The translations under genes were made by a program, and so were the position numbers. Positions 42,490 to 51,443 of a stretch of DNA of 64,000 nucleotides are shown here, piece after piece. Within the stretch, counting starts at the first letter, position 1. Every line of letters begins with the position of its first letter. Below the pieces are notes generated by a model. The model did not search any database, was not told where the DNA came from, and worked only from the letters and a program-made list of their open reading frames with translations. Origin of the DNA: Alkalidesulfovibrio alkalitolerans DSM 16529 (GTDB lineage: Bacteria > Desulfobacterota > Desulfovibrionia > Desulfovibrionales > Desulfovibrionaceae); NCBI RefSeq assembly GCF_000422245.1, contig NZ_ATHI01000022.1, positions 1 through 64,000 of the forward strand. The letters run 5' to 3'.

Positions 42490-42940
42490 CCTGATCGCCG
42501 ACCTGCGGCTCGACCTGTCCGATCCGGGCGCATCTCTCTTCGAGGACCAGACTCTGGAGAGATGCGTCCGGAAAGCCGTTTTCCGGGTCGGCCGTGACCT
42601 CGACCAATCGCTGACGGTAACGGCCGGAGAGATCACCCCCGATCCCACCGGCGAGGTCCGCGAGCTCCTGGTGATCGTGGCGCAGATCCACGCCTGCCAG
42701 GTCATGCGTTCGGCCACCGCCAACGCCTTCTCCTTTTCCAGCGGCGACAAGCGGGTGGACAAAACCGGACAGCCCGGCCACTGGGCCAAGCTTGAAGCCG
42801 ATCTGCTCGCCGACTACCGGCAGCGGCTCACCGAGCTGCGTCCGGCCACCCAGCTCGATCAGGAAGCCTACATCCTGACCCCGAGCGGCCTTACGCCGGT
42901 CATCTACGAACAAGGGATCGATCTCGATGTTGTTGAATGA
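42476..42940 (+). CDS. Head-tail adaptor (connector) protein
   Basis: 154 aa, GTG start at 42476 within the previous gene. Helical (LLSDLIADLRLDLSDPGASLFEDQTLERCVRKAVFRVGRDL), as in HK97 gp6/SPP1 gp15-like adaptors that bind the portal. The start of the next gene overlaps its end by 14 nt. Assigned from fold-like pattern and order. Confidence 0.7.
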   Translation: MLLSDLIADLRLDLSDPGASLFEDQTLERCVRKAVFRVGRDLDQSLTVTAGEITPDPTGEVRELLVIVAQIHACQVMRSATANAFSFSSGDKRVDKTGQPGHWAKLEADLLADYRQRLTELRPATQLDQEAYILTPSGLTPVIYEQGIDLDVVE

Positions 42941-43286
42941 GCGGGAACGCGTCGAAGCCGTGGCCGACGTCGCCCGGCTGATCCTCTCCTCCGGCCAGAC
43001 CGCACGCATCCTGCGCGTGGTTCCCGGCGAGCGGCTCTACGGCACCGACGATGCCGAATACACGGAAATCTCCGTCATCCCCCTAGAACTGAACGAAACC
43101 CCGCCGGAGGAGCTGAGCGGCAAGATCGACGCGCTTGCCTGTGTCCTTCCGGATGCCGATGTCCGGGGTGAAGACCGCCTGGCCACCGACAGGGAAACCT
43201 ATCGCATACAGAGTGTGGAAGAAGAACACTTCTTCGGCACCGTCACTCACAAGAACCTGCAACTGGTGAAGCTCAATGGGCGTTAG
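42927..43286 (+). CDS. Probable head-closure/neck protein
   Basis: 119 aa. The N-terminal helix (NERERVEAVADVARLILSSGQTARILRVV) is followed by a beta-rich part (YTEISVIPLEL ... TYRIQSVEEEHFFGTVTHKNLQLVKLN), the pattern of head-tail stoppers. Overlaps both neighbours. Confidence 0.65.
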   Translation: MLLNERERVEAVADVARLILSSGQTARILRVVPGERLYGTDDAEYTEISVIPLELNETPPEELSGKIDALACVLPDADVRGEDRLATDRETYRIQSVEEEHFFGTVTHKNLQLVKLNGR

Positions 43287-43761
43287 GCGGACCGGTGACT
43301 GGGATAAGGCCCGCGCCAAGCTGACCACCGGCACGGGGCCACGCTTGGCCACGGCCCTGCGTCAGGCCACGATCCGCAACGCCCTTTTTTTGGTGCGCGA
43401 GATCCAGCGGGGGATTCGCTCCCAGGCCCCGGGCGGACAGGCCTTCGTGAAACTCGCCGAGAGCACCATCGAGCGCAAAGGCTCAAGCAAGGCGCTCATC
43501 GACACCGGCTTTCTCGTCAACGCCATCACCCAGAAGATCATGGCCGACAAGGCGTTCGTCGGCCTGCTGCGCGGCACCGTCAACAAGGACGGGGAAGACA
43601 TGGTGAACATCGGTGCCGTCATGGAGTACGGGGCCACCATCAAACATCCGAACGGCGCGACCATCATCATCCCCGCCAGACCCTTTCTGCATCCGGTGAT
43701 GGATAAGTACCGCGAGCAAATCCTCCAGAACTATCGCGAGGCGATCCGCTCCGCGCTTTGA
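43276..43761 (+). CDS. HK97 gp10-like tail completion protein
   Basis: 161 aa. RNALFLVREIQRGIRSQAPGGQAFVKLAEST, then LIDTGFLVNAITQKI and PARPFLHPVMDKYREQI give the pattern of HK97 gp10/minor tail proteins at the head-tail junction. It ends 3 bp before promoter box 6. Confidence 0.75.
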   Translation: MGVRRTGDWDKARAKLTTGTGPRLATALRQATIRNALFLVREIQRGIRSQAPGGQAFVKLAESTIERKGSSKALIDTGFLVNAITQKIMADKAFVGLLRGTVNKDGEDMVNIGAVMEYGATIKHPNGATIIIPARPFLHPVMDKYREQILQNYREAIRSAL

Positions 43762-43764
43762 GCC

Positions 43765-43797
43765 TCCGACACATCGACAGCGCTTCCGGTAAGTAAC
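43765..43797 (+). promoter_or_regulatory. Phage promoter-like box 6 (tail operon)
   Basis: TCCGAC-N14-TCCGGTAAGTAAC, starting 3 bp after the tail-completion gene and ending 23 bp before the TTG start at 43821. The spacing to the start is short but still leaves room for GGAGG. Confidence 0.77.
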
Positions 43798-43820
43798 CAG
43801 GCAGAAAACGGAGGCGTCCC

Positions 43821-44369
43821 TTGAGCACGATACAGACCGTCACAGAAACCCTGATCCGCCTGGCCAAGCAGGCCATCCACCCGGACACTGTGTTGGTGTT
43901 CCCGGATGACCTGTTCGAGGTCCAGCGCACCCCCAGCGTCATCCTCCAGGGGCCGAAGCTGACGGAAGACCGTTTCCGCCGCAGCCAGAGCCGCCTATTC
44001 GAGAAGAATATCGCGGAGCTGAGTTTCGAGGAGTGCCGGTTTCCCCGGCTCTATCACCTCGATTTCGACCTGGTGGTAACCGTGGATCGGGAGGCCGAAC
44101 TGCTCGGTTTTCACGAGTCGGTATCGCGGTTCCTTCAGCTTTACCCGGAGATCGCCATCGCCGACCAGGGCAGCCTGAACCTCACTGAACTGGTTCCTCT
44201 GGGTGGCCTGGCCCGGGTGAACCTCTCCAATCTCCGGCAGAGCTCCGGACGCATCCGCATCGAATCCTGCCCGGTGTACGACGGCGACCTGCGCGACGGT
44301 CGGCTGATCCGGGACCGGACCTTCCAGTTTCACGGCGACGTGACAGAGCAACGAACCATTCAACCGTAA
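43821..44369 (+). CDS. Tail terminator-like protein
   Basis: 182 aa with a TTG start, supported by GGAGG 6 nt upstream; no ATG is available near. Alpha/beta pattern (VTETLIRLAKQAIHPDTVLVFPDDLFEVQRTPSVILQGPKL) and position before sheath and tube fit a tail terminator or gp-U-like neck protein. First gene under promoter box 6. Confidence 0.65.
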   Translation: MSTIQTVTETLIRLAKQAIHPDTVLVFPDDLFEVQRTPSVILQGPKLTEDRFRRSQSRLFEKNIAELSFEECRFPRLYHLDFDLVVTVDREAELLGFHESVSRFLQLYPEIAIADQGSLNLTELVPLGGLARVNLSNLRQSSGRIRIESCPVYDGDLRDGRLIRDRTFQFHGDVTEQRTIQP

Positions 44370-44381
44370 AGGAGAACAACC

Positions 44382-44639
44382 GTGATCGAGATCAGAAACC
44401 TGCAGTTCCAACCCCTGACGTTCAACCTCTCCGGCCAGGGAACCCTCCACCTCGGGCCGCGAGAACGCAAGAGCATCGCCCGCAAGGACCTCTCAGCCGA
44501 GATCAAGACCGCCGGAAAACGCGGCCTGGTGCGCATCACCGATCTGACCGGCGGCGCGGAACCGGAGCCGGAAAAGCCCACGGCGACCGAGGACGCCGGA
44601 ACCGATGAGGCCAAGACCACCAGCAAGCGGAGGAAATAA
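44382..44639 (+). CDS. Small structural-operon protein
   Basis: 85 aa, GTG start, AAGGAG 8 nt upstream. A short beta module (FQPLTFNLSGQGTLHLGPRERKSIARKDLS) is followed by an acidic/basic disordered tail (EPEPEKPTATEDAGTDEAKTTSKRRK). Short genes like this commonly precede the sheath in contractile phages; function unknown. Confidence 0.65.
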   Translation: MIEIRNLQFQPLTFNLSGQGTLHLGPRERKSIARKDLSAEIKTAGKRGLVRITDLTGGAEPEPEKPTATEDAGTDEAKTTSKRRK

Positions 44640-44641
44640 CC

Positions 44642-46171
44642 ATGCCAACCTATCTATCGCCCGGGATTTACACCCGGGAAACGGACTTCAGTTTCTATGT
44701 GAAGCAGATCTCGACCTCGTCGGCCGCCATGGTCGGGGTGGCCGAGAAAGGCCCGATCAACAAGCCTGTGCTGGTGACGAGCTGGGAACAGTTCATCAAC
44801 CGTTTCGGTTCCTACATCAACGAGAGCTATCTGGCCTACGCCGCCCGGGCGTTTTTCGACAACGGCGGCTCAGTCCTCTATGTCACCCGCATCGCCCATC
44901 TCACCGATCCCACCGACCGGGACACCCTGACGGCGCTCAAGTCTTCCATCGTGCTGCAAAACCGGGAGGCGACGCCCGCCGACGCCCTGCGGATCGAGGC
45001 CGTGAACGAAGGCGTCTGGGGCGACCGACTCTCAGTCTCCATCGAGGACGGCTCCCTTGACCCGGCCAACCATTTCAACCTGGTGGTCCGGCATAAAGGC
45101 GATGTGGTCGAGGTGTTCAAGGATCTGAGCATGGACGAGACGCTGCCCAACCATGTGGAGCTGGCGATCAACGACCGTTCGGATTTCATCCTGGTCCAGG
45201 ATCTGGCAGCCGCGTCGGGAACGCCCGGCGACCGTCCGGCATTGGGCGTGTTCACGCTCGGCGGCGGCGACAACGGACTGACCGATCTGGCCGATGCGGA
45301 TTTCATCGGCGATCCCTCGCAGCATACCGGCCTCTATGGCTTTGACGAGATCGACGCCCTGAACCTGCTGATGGTTCCCGGTGTCACCACGGTGCCGGTG
45401 ATCAACGCCGGAATCGCCTATGCCGAGGGGCGCAAGGACCTGCTGTTCATCGCCGACACGCCCATACACCTGGAGCCGCTCGAAGCGGTCGACTTCCGCA
45501 AGGGACAAGGGATGTACAGCCACGCGGCATTCAACTCCTCCTACGCGGCGCTCTACTACCCCTGGCTGGAGATCAGCGATCCGGTCAACTCGCGCAAGAA
45601 GCTGGTGCCGCCCTGCGGCGCGGTGGCGGGCTGCATCGCCCGCAGCGACCAGAAGACCAACGTCTGGAACGCGCCCGCCGGTATCGACCGTGGCCGCATC
45701 TTCAACACGCTCTCCCTGGCCTACAAGACCAGCCGTGGCGAGCGCGATGTGCTCTATCCGGAGGGGATCAACGTCATCGCCGTGTTCCCCGACACCGGCA
45801 TCAACATCTGGGGCCAGAAGACACTGCAAAGCCAGCCCTCGGCCGTGGACCGCATCAACGTGCGCCGCCTGATGATGTTCATGGAGGAAGCCATCTCGGA
45901 ATCCTCCCGCTTCGTGGTGTTCGAGCCGAACCATCCCCAGACCTGGCGTGCCCTCGGTCGCCTGATCAATCCCTTCCTGCAGGACATCAAGGACAAGGGC
46001 GGCCTCTACGACTTCGCCTTCCAGTGCGACGAGGAGACCAACACCCCGGCGGTCATCGACCGCAACGAAATGGTGGCCCGCGTGTTCGTCAAGCCGACCA
46101 AGACGGCGGAGTTCATCGAGCTGAACTTCATCCTGACCGCTACCTCTGCGGACTTCAAAGAAATCATCTAA
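44642..46171 (+). CDS. Contractile tail sheath protein
   Basis: 509 aa. PTYLSPGIYTRETDFS at the start, INRFGSYINESYLAYAARAFFDNGGSVLYVTRI and the conserved C-terminal domain (NVRRLMMFMEEAISESSRFVVFEPNHPQTWRALGRLINPFLQDI) are classic sheath features. It shows that the phage is a myovirus. The tube gene follows after 15 bp. Confidence 0.95.
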   Translation: MPTYLSPGIYTRETDFSFYVKQISTSSAAMVGVAEKGPINKPVLVTSWEQFINRFGSYINESYLAYAARAFFDNGGSVLYVTRIAHLTDPTDRDTLTALKSSIVLQNREATPADALRIEAVNEGVWGDRLSVSIEDGSLDPANHFNLVVRHKGDVVEVFKDLSMDETLPNHVELAINDRSDFILVQDLAAASGTPGDRPALGVFTLGGGDNGLTDLADADFIGDPSQHTGLYGFDEIDALNLLMVPGVTTVPVINAGIAYAEGRKDLLFIADTPIHLEPLEAVDFRKGQGMYSHAAFNSSYAALYYPWLEISDPVNSRKKLVPPCGAVAGCIARSDQKTNVWNAPAGIDRGRIFNTLSLAYKTSRGERDVLYPEGINVIAVFPDTGINIWGQKTLQSQPSAVDRINVRRLMMFMEEAISESSRFVVFEPNHPQTWRALGRLINPFLQDIKDKGGLYDFAFQCDEETNTPAVIDRNEMVARVFVKPTKTAEFIELNFILTATSADFKEII

Positions 46172-46186
46172 CGGGAGAACACGGCT

Positions 46187-46648
46187 ATGAGAAGCGGAAA
46201 CATGCCCAAGAGCCTTTACCAGAACTGGCAGTTCGCCATCGAGGTAAACGGCTTCGACGTGGCCCTGTTCCACAAGGGACAGGAGCCCAAAACCGAATTC
46301 GAGGAAGTGGCCTTTGCCCCGGCCGGTTCGATGTTCGACCAAAAGGTGGCGGGGCGGGTCAAGTTCGAGGACATCACCCTCGAGAAAGGCACCCTGCAGG
46401 ACGGCTCCGACGAGGCGGCCCGTGAATGGATCAAGAAACAGGTGGACGTGAACGCCGTCACCGGCGGCCTTCCGGCCGACTACATGCGCGACATCGACGT
46501 TGTCCGCTACGACCGCACCGGCAACGAGACCCGCCGCTGGACCCTGCACGGGGCCTGGGTGAAGGCGCTCGAATACGACGAGCTCGAAGGCGGCAACACC
46601 GAGAACACCATCGAGAAGCTCACCATCTGCTTCCAATACTGGACCTAA
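46187..46648 (+). CDS. Tail tube protein
   Basis: 153 aa. T4 gp19-like: YQNWQFAIEVNGFDVALFHKGQEPKTEFEEVAFAPAGS, the closing WTLHGAWVKALEYDELEGG and a final CFQYWT. Directly after the sheath, as expected. Confidence 0.92.
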   Translation: MRSGNMPKSLYQNWQFAIEVNGFDVALFHKGQEPKTEFEEVAFAPAGSMFDQKVAGRVKFEDITLEKGTLQDGSDEAAREWIKKQVDVNAVTGGLPADYMRDIDVVRYDRTGNETRRWTLHGAWVKALEYDELEGGNTENTIEKLTICFQYWT

Positions 46649-46663
46649 ACCGGAGGATCGACC

Positions 46664-47341
46664 ATGTACAGCTTTGAACTGCCAAGCGGCACTGAACTCG
46701 AGCTTCGGGAAATGACCGGGACCGAGGAAGAACTGCTCACCAACCAGCGCCTGATCCGTTCCGGAGAGGCGATCAACCAGGTGCTCCGCAACTGTTTCGT
46801 CCGGCTGGGCGAGAAGACCGATCCCGATCTCGCCGAGGTGATGAACCTGCTCTCGGGTGACCGGCTGTTCGCCCTGGTCCGCCTGCGCCAGATTTCCCTG
46901 GGGGACGAGGTGGAGCTGGAGCTGAGCTGCCCGAACAGCGCCTGCCGCATGACCAACTTTGTGACCATCAATCTCGAGGATCTCAAGGTCACCCCCTACG
47001 GCGAGGAGCGGGAGTTCTCCTTCAAGCTGCCCGGCTCGAAGAAAACCGTGCGCTTCGGATATCTCGATGGCCACAAGGAAAAGCGACTGGCCAGCCTGCG
47101 CGAGCCCAATATCAGCTCGGCCATGCTCATACGTATCCTCGACATCGACGGCAAGGCTCCCTCCAAGAAGAGCCTGGCGGAGATGTCGATGCGCGACCGC
47201 AACGCGCTGCGGCAGGAGATGTCGCGGGTCGACGCGGGAATCGACACCTCGGTCGAAACCGAATGCGATGGCTGCGGCACCAAGATCCGCACCCGCCTGG
47301 AGGCCGAACCGGCTTTTTTGTTCCCCGGAGTTCGCTTGTAA
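46664..47341 (+). CDS. Tail assembly chaperone / baseplate hub subunit-like protein
   Basis: 225 aa, beginning YSFELPSGTELELREMTGTEEELLTNQRLI. It contains two Cys pairs (CPNSAC and CDGCGTK) about 100 residues apart that may bind zinc, resembling T4 gp26-like baseplate-hub proteins used before the tape measure. A slippery heptamer T TTT TTG (47314-47320) lies 5 codons before its stop, in the correct frame for a -1 shift into the following short frame. Confidence 0.78.
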   Translation: MYSFELPSGTELELREMTGTEEELLTNQRLIRSGEAINQVLRNCFVRLGEKTDPDLAEVMNLLSGDRLFALVRLRQISLGDEVELELSCPNSACRMTNFVTINLEDLKVTPYGEEREFSFKLPGSKKTVRFGYLDGHKEKRLASLREPNISSAMLIRILDIDGKAPSKKSLAEMSMRDRNALRQEMSRVDAGIDTSVETECDGCGTKIRTRLEAEPAFLFPGVRL

Positions 47342-47484
47342 GCGACGCATTTTTTCTCGCTTACGGCGGACTGCACTGGGGCTGGTCGGAAACCCGCTCG
47401 CTGCCGCTCAGGGTCCGGCGTCAGTTCGTCGAGGCCCTCGAGCGGCAGCTTGATTTTGAACGTGAGCAAACGGAACGGCGATAG
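47320..47484 (+). CDS. -1 frameshift extension of the tail assembly chaperone
   Basis: Shifting -1 at T TTT TTG (47314-47320) adds 54 codons (VPRSSLVSDAFFLAYGGLHWGWSETRSLPLRVRRQFVEAL ...) up to TAG at 47484. That is the base directly before the tape-measure ATG. The added part resembles the small DUF6760-type domain that follows such proteins. The long product would be 273 aa. The arrangement mirrors the lambda G/GT chaperone pair. The short frame has no start site of its own, which supports shifting. Confidence 0.7.
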   Translation, partial: VPRSSLVSDAFFLAYGGLHWGWSETRSLPLRVRRQFVEALERQLDFEREQTERR

Positions 47485-50400
47485 ATGAACGGCGATCTCG
47501 GACTGGGCATAGTGGTATCGATGAAGGATGCGTTCTCGCAGAACGCGCAGCGCATCCGTGGCTCCATGATGGACCTCGATTCCACCGTGGCGGATGCCAG
47601 TGAGCGAATGACCCGCAACCTGGACCGCATCCAGCAAGGCACCATGATGCTGGGGGCGGGGCTGGCCCTGATGGCAGTGCCCGCCGCCTTGGTCGCCTCC
47701 ACCGCCGCGACCCAGAAGGCCCTGGGAGAGCTGGCGTCCTTGGGCGTGCAGGATCTCCGTGCCATCGAGGACGCCGCCGAATCCTTCACCAACCAGTGGT
47801 CCGGTGCTGACAAGGCGGCGTTCATCACCGCCACCTACGACGTGAAATCGGCCCTGTCCAACCTCAGCGACGAGGCGGTGGGCGTCTTCACCTCCATGGC
47901 CGCCATGACCGCCAAGGCGACCAAGGCCACCACCCAGGAGATGGTCGGCACCTTCACCACGGCCTACGGGATCTTCAAGCCCATCATGGCCGACATGAAC
48001 GACATGGAATGGGCGACCGCCTTTTCCGGAGCCATGGCGCAGACCGTGGCCTCGTTCAAGACCAACGGCACCCAGATGGCCGACGCCATCAAGAACATCG
48101 GCGCGGTGGCGGCCGCGAGCAATATTCCGCTGAACGAGCAGCTCGCCGTACTCGGCCAGCTCCAGACCACCATGCCCGGCTCCGAGGCGGGCACGCTGTA
48201 CAAGGCGTTCATCATGAAGGCGGCCGAGGCCGGTGGCGAGCTTGGCCTGTCCTTCACCGACACCAGCGGCCGCCTCAAGGGCGTGGTTCCTATCCTGCAA
48301 GAGATCAAGCGCCAGTTCCCCGACCTCTCCAACGCCGCCGCCCAGGTGAAGCTGAAGAAGGCCTTCGGCTCCGACGAGGCGGTCAAGTTCCTGCTGCAGA
48401 TGTCGGCGGGCATGGAGAGCCTCGAAGGCAATATCCAGTCGGTAGGCCGGGCCATGAAGACAGGCACGGCGGTCACCGAACAGATGGCCGACGCCATGAA
48501 CCAGGACATCGGAGCCCGGTTCCTGCTTCTGCGCCAGCAGATGGCCAACCTCAGCGAAATCCTGGGCCGCACTCTGCTGCCGGTGGTCACGTCGGTGATC
48601 AACGGCGTCTCCCGCTTCATTCTATTCCTGCAACGCATGGCCAAATCGATGCCGGGCGTGACCCGGGTGGTCCTGGGACTGTCCATGGCCCTCGGCACCA
48701 TTCTGGTCGTGGCCGGAGCCGTCACCGCCGCCGTGGGCATGGTGGGACTCATGCTTCCCGCCATCAAGGCCGGGTTCGTGGCCATCAGCGCCGCGCTGGC
48801 CGGAGTGGGTTCGGCGGTCGCGACCTATATTCTGCCCGTCACCGCGATTATCGCTGGCGTGATCCTCTCGGTGTATCTGCTCAAACGCGCCTGGGAAACC
48901 AACTTCGGCGGCATTCAGGAGATCATCACCGGGGCCTGGAACAAGGTCTCGCTGGTCTTCCAGGGGATCAGAGAGCTGGTGGGTTCGCTCAGCGGCGGCG
49001 TCGGGCAGATGTCGTCCGAACTGGCCCAGAAGCTCGAATCCGCCGGACTGCTGGGCTTCGTGGTCACCGTCTTCAAAGCCTATTACCGCGTTCGTGAGGC
49101 CCTGGCCGGATTGTGGGGCGCGTTTTCCCATGCCTTTGGCCGCATCCGCGCCATCCTCGAACCGACCGTCCGCACCCTGATGAGCGCATACGCGGCGCTG
49201 GCCAGCGCGGTCTTTTCGGTGGTGGAGATCTTCGGCGTGGCCGCCAGCGCCACCGACGGGTCGTCCTGGCGCACCTTCGGCACGGTTATCGGCACCGTCG
49301 CCGGTGTGCTTCTTCAGGGGTTGGCGTTCGCGCTGAAGATCGTGGCCTGGAACCTGTCGCTCATCGTCCGAGCCCTGGCGGTGGTGGTGCGCAGCGTGGT
49401 CTGGGTCGGCAAGGCCATCGTCGGGTCCCTGGTCGGAGCGACCAAGTTCATCTATAAGTTCCTGTTGCCCGTGCGCATGATCGGCGAGGCCTTCGTGGCC
49501 GCCGGGAAGATCGTCTATGCGGTCTGGCAAGTGCTGACCGGCGACATTTCCCTGCTGGACGGTCTCAAGGCCATCGGCGGCGCGGTCTACGATTTTCTCG
49601 CCACCCCGTTCCGCTGGGCGCGGGATGTGGTGGTCGGTGTCTGGAATTTCATTTCCGGGATCTTCACCTCCATCGGCCGCCTGGTGGCCGACGCCGCCGG
49701 ACAGATCGGCCAGGCGATTCTGAATCTGCCGATCATCAGCACCCTGCGGGATCTGTTTGCCACCGTGCGCTCCTTCTTCGCCGGGGATACCACCTTTTTC
49801 GAGGCGGGCAAGAAGCTACTGATCACCCTTGGCGAAGGGATCTGGTCGGCGGTGACCTATCCCTTCACCATGCTTAAGAACGCCCTCGGCAAGCTGCGCA
49901 ATCTGCTGCCGTTCTCCGATGCCCGCGAGGGACCACTCGCCAGCCTGACCGCCTCCGGTTCCGCGCTGCTCAAGACCCTCGCCGACGGCATGAGCCTTAC
50001 CCAGTCGCTGCCCGCGAAAGTTTTCGGCTTCGCCGCTCGCGGGATTCTCTCGGACGCTGCGGGAGCCTGGCAGCAGATCAAATCGGCGGGCGGCAACCTC
50101 ATGGAAGCCGCCTCGGCTCCCTTCCGGATGGCTGGAAAACTCTGGGATGGGCTGACCACCGGGGCTCAATCCGTCGCGGCCAAGGCCGGTGCCATCTTCG
50201 GCGGTCTCAAACAATCCCTGTTTGGCGACACGCCCGAACTGGCGCTCACGCCGCCCCAGGTCAATACCTGGGACGCGCTGGCCACAGGAGCCGTCAATCT
50301 CCGCGACCGGATCGTTGCCACGCTGTCTGCCGTCCCCGGGGCTGTGGGTCGAATCTTTGCCAGCGCCGGTACCGAGGGGCAAACCCTCTGGCAAAGGCTT

Positions 50401-51120
50401 TCCAGCGGCGCGAGCGCGGGCATCCAGGCACTCAAGAATCGCAGCACCGGGATCGCCAACGGTTTGCTCTCCTCCGCTCGCGCCATGCTGGGAGTCCAGA
50501 CCCCGATTCCGCAGGTGGCCGAGCAGAAACAACCGCTCGGAGCTACGCCGCCCGCCGAATCGATTGGGCAACGCATCATCGAAAGCGTGCTGAGTCTCGT
50601 ACCGCGTCTGGACGAGCGCCTGGTGCCCAAGGCTCTGAGCGCCATGCTGATGCTCCAGCCGGTCATGGCCACGGCCGCGCCGCATCCGCAACAGATGAAC
50701 GGCACCGTGCAGACCGTCGCGGCAGCCGTTGAGCCGGTAAGTAAGAGCTATATCCAGCCGTTCGCGGTGGAACCGGCACTGGAAAAGGGAGACGCCTTTC
50801 TGGCTCCGGCCGGGATCGAGCGGCCCATAACGGCCGCTCCGACTCCGATAGCGAAGCCCCTGCAATCCGGACTCGCCGAGACGGTGCCTTCCGAGCGGTT
50901 GATCGCTCCGGCTCGCACCGCTCCCGCGACACCCATGCGCGGAGAGGAAGCCGGTCCGGGGCTGCGCGAACTGCTGGAATCGCTACTCTCGCGCCTCGAT
51001 GGCCTGGCCGACCGCCCGGTGGAACTGAGCGTGACCACCAACATCGATGGCCGGAAGGTGGCCGAGGCCGTCTACAAGGACCTACGGGAGCGGAAGATCA
51101 GAAACTACGAAACCCTTTGA
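47485..51120 (+). CDS. Tail tape measure protein
   Basis: 1211 aa, the tail gene with the largest helical content. The N-terminal TP901-type core (SMMDLDSTVADASERMTRNL; GELASLGVQDLRAIEDAAESFTNQWSG) is followed by membrane-like hydrophobic blocks (VLGLSMALGTILVVAGAVTAAVGMVGLM and others) and a C-terminal disordered Pro/Ala segment. It sets tail length. Promoter box 9 lies in its coding sequence at 50713. TAG of the chaperone frame abuts the ATG. Confidence 0.92.
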   Translation: MNGDLGLGIVVSMKDAFSQNAQRIRGSMMDLDSTVADASERMTRNLDRIQQGTMMLGAGLALMAVPAALVASTAATQKALGELASLGVQDLRAIEDAAESFTNQWSGADKAAFITATYDVKSALSNLSDEAVGVFTSMAAMTAKATKATTQEMVGTFTTAYGIFKPIMADMNDMEWATAFSGAMAQTVASFKTNGTQMADAIKNIGAVAAASNIPLNEQLAVLGQLQTTMPGSEAGTLYKAFIMKAAEAGGELGLSFTDTSGRLKGVVPILQEIKRQFPDLSNAAAQVKLKKAFGSDEAVKFLLQMSAGMESLEGNIQSVGRAMKTGTAVTEQMADAMNQDIGARFLLLRQQMANLSEILGRTLLPVVTSVINGVSRFILFLQRMAKSMPGVTRVVLGLSMALGTILVVAGAVTAAVGMVGLMLPAIKAGFVAISAALAGVGSAVATYILPVTAIIAGVILSVYLLKRAWETNFGGIQEIITGAWNKVSLVFQGIRELVGSLSGGVGQMSSELAQKLESAGLLGFVVTVFKAYYRVREALAGLWGAFSHAFGRIRAILEPTVRTLMSAYAALASAVFSVVEIFGVAASATDGSSWRTFGTVIGTVAGVLLQGLAFALKIVAWNLSLIVRALAVVVRSVVWVGKAIVGSLVGATKFIYKFLLPVRMIGEAFVAAGKIVYAVWQVLTGDISLLDGLKAIGGAVYDFLATPFRWARDVVVGVWNFISGIFTSIGRLVADAAGQIGQAILNLPIISTLRDLFATVRSFFAGDTTFFEAGKKLLITLGEGIWSAVTYPFTMLKNALGKLRNLLPFSDAREGPLASLTASGSALLKTLADGMSLTQSLPAKVFGFAARGILSDAAGAWQQIKSAGGNLMEAASAPFRMAGKLWDGLTTGAQSVAAKAGAIFGGLKQSLFGDTPELALTPPQVNTWDALATGAVNLRDRIVATLSAVPGAVGRIFASAGTEGQTLWQRLSSGASAGIQALKNRSTGIANGLLSSARAMLGVQTPIPQVAEQKQPLGATPPAESIGQRIIESVLSLVPRLDERLVPKALSAMLMLQPVMATAAPHPQQMNGTVQTVAAAVEPVSKSYIQPFAVEPALEKGDAFLAPAGIERPITAAPTPIAKPLQSGLAETVPSERLIAPARTAPATPMRGEEAGPGLRELLESLLSRLDGLADRPVELSVTTNIDGRKVAEAVYKDLRERKIRNYETL
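50713..50745 (+). promoter_or_regulatory. Phage promoter-like box 9, inside the tape-measure gene
   Basis: ACCGTC-N14-GCCGGTAAGTAAG, with the same spacing as the intergenic copies, inside codons for the low-complexity C-terminal part. The nearest downstream start not already driven is the DUF4406 gene at 51129. The match is weaker at three positions, so chance is possible but unlikely given the 14-bp spacing. Confidence 0.5.
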
Positions 51121-51128
51121 GAGAACCG

Positions 51129-51440
51129 ATGAAACGCATCTTTGTCTGCAGCCCGTTCGCGGGCGACATAGCCCGAAACGTCAGGGTCGCCGAGGCGCTT
51201 TGCCGCCAGGTCATGAGAAGCGGTCACGCGCCGTTCGCGCCGCACCTGTTGTATCCAACCTTCACCGACGACAGCGTTCCAGAGCAGCGGGAGACGGGCA
51301 TCGCCTGCGGCCTGGCCTACATGGAATGTTGCGACGAGGTGTGGGCGTTCACCGGCAACGGCATTTCCAGCGGCATGCGGCTGGAACTCGACCGGGCCGG
51401 ACAACTGGGCAAGCCGATCCTCGAGATCGCCGAGGTGTAA
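51129..51440 (+). CDS. DUF4406 / nucleoside 2-deoxyribosyltransferase-like protein
   Basis: 103 aa. IFVCSPFAGDIARNVRVAEALCRQVMRSGHAPFAPHLLYP is the DUF4406 pattern, related to the deoxyribosyltransferase fold; GISSGMRLELDRAGQLGKPI closes it. A metabolic or modification enzyme is unexpected between tape measure and baseplate genes and looks like a moron. Possible roles are nucleotide metabolism or counter-defence; neither is shown. Confidence 0.85.
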   Translation: MKRIFVCSPFAGDIARNVRVAEALCRQVMRSGHAPFAPHLLYPTFTDDSVPEQRETGIACGLAYMECCDEVWAFTGNGISSGMRLELDRAGQLGKPILEIAEV

Positions 51441-51443
51441 GCA

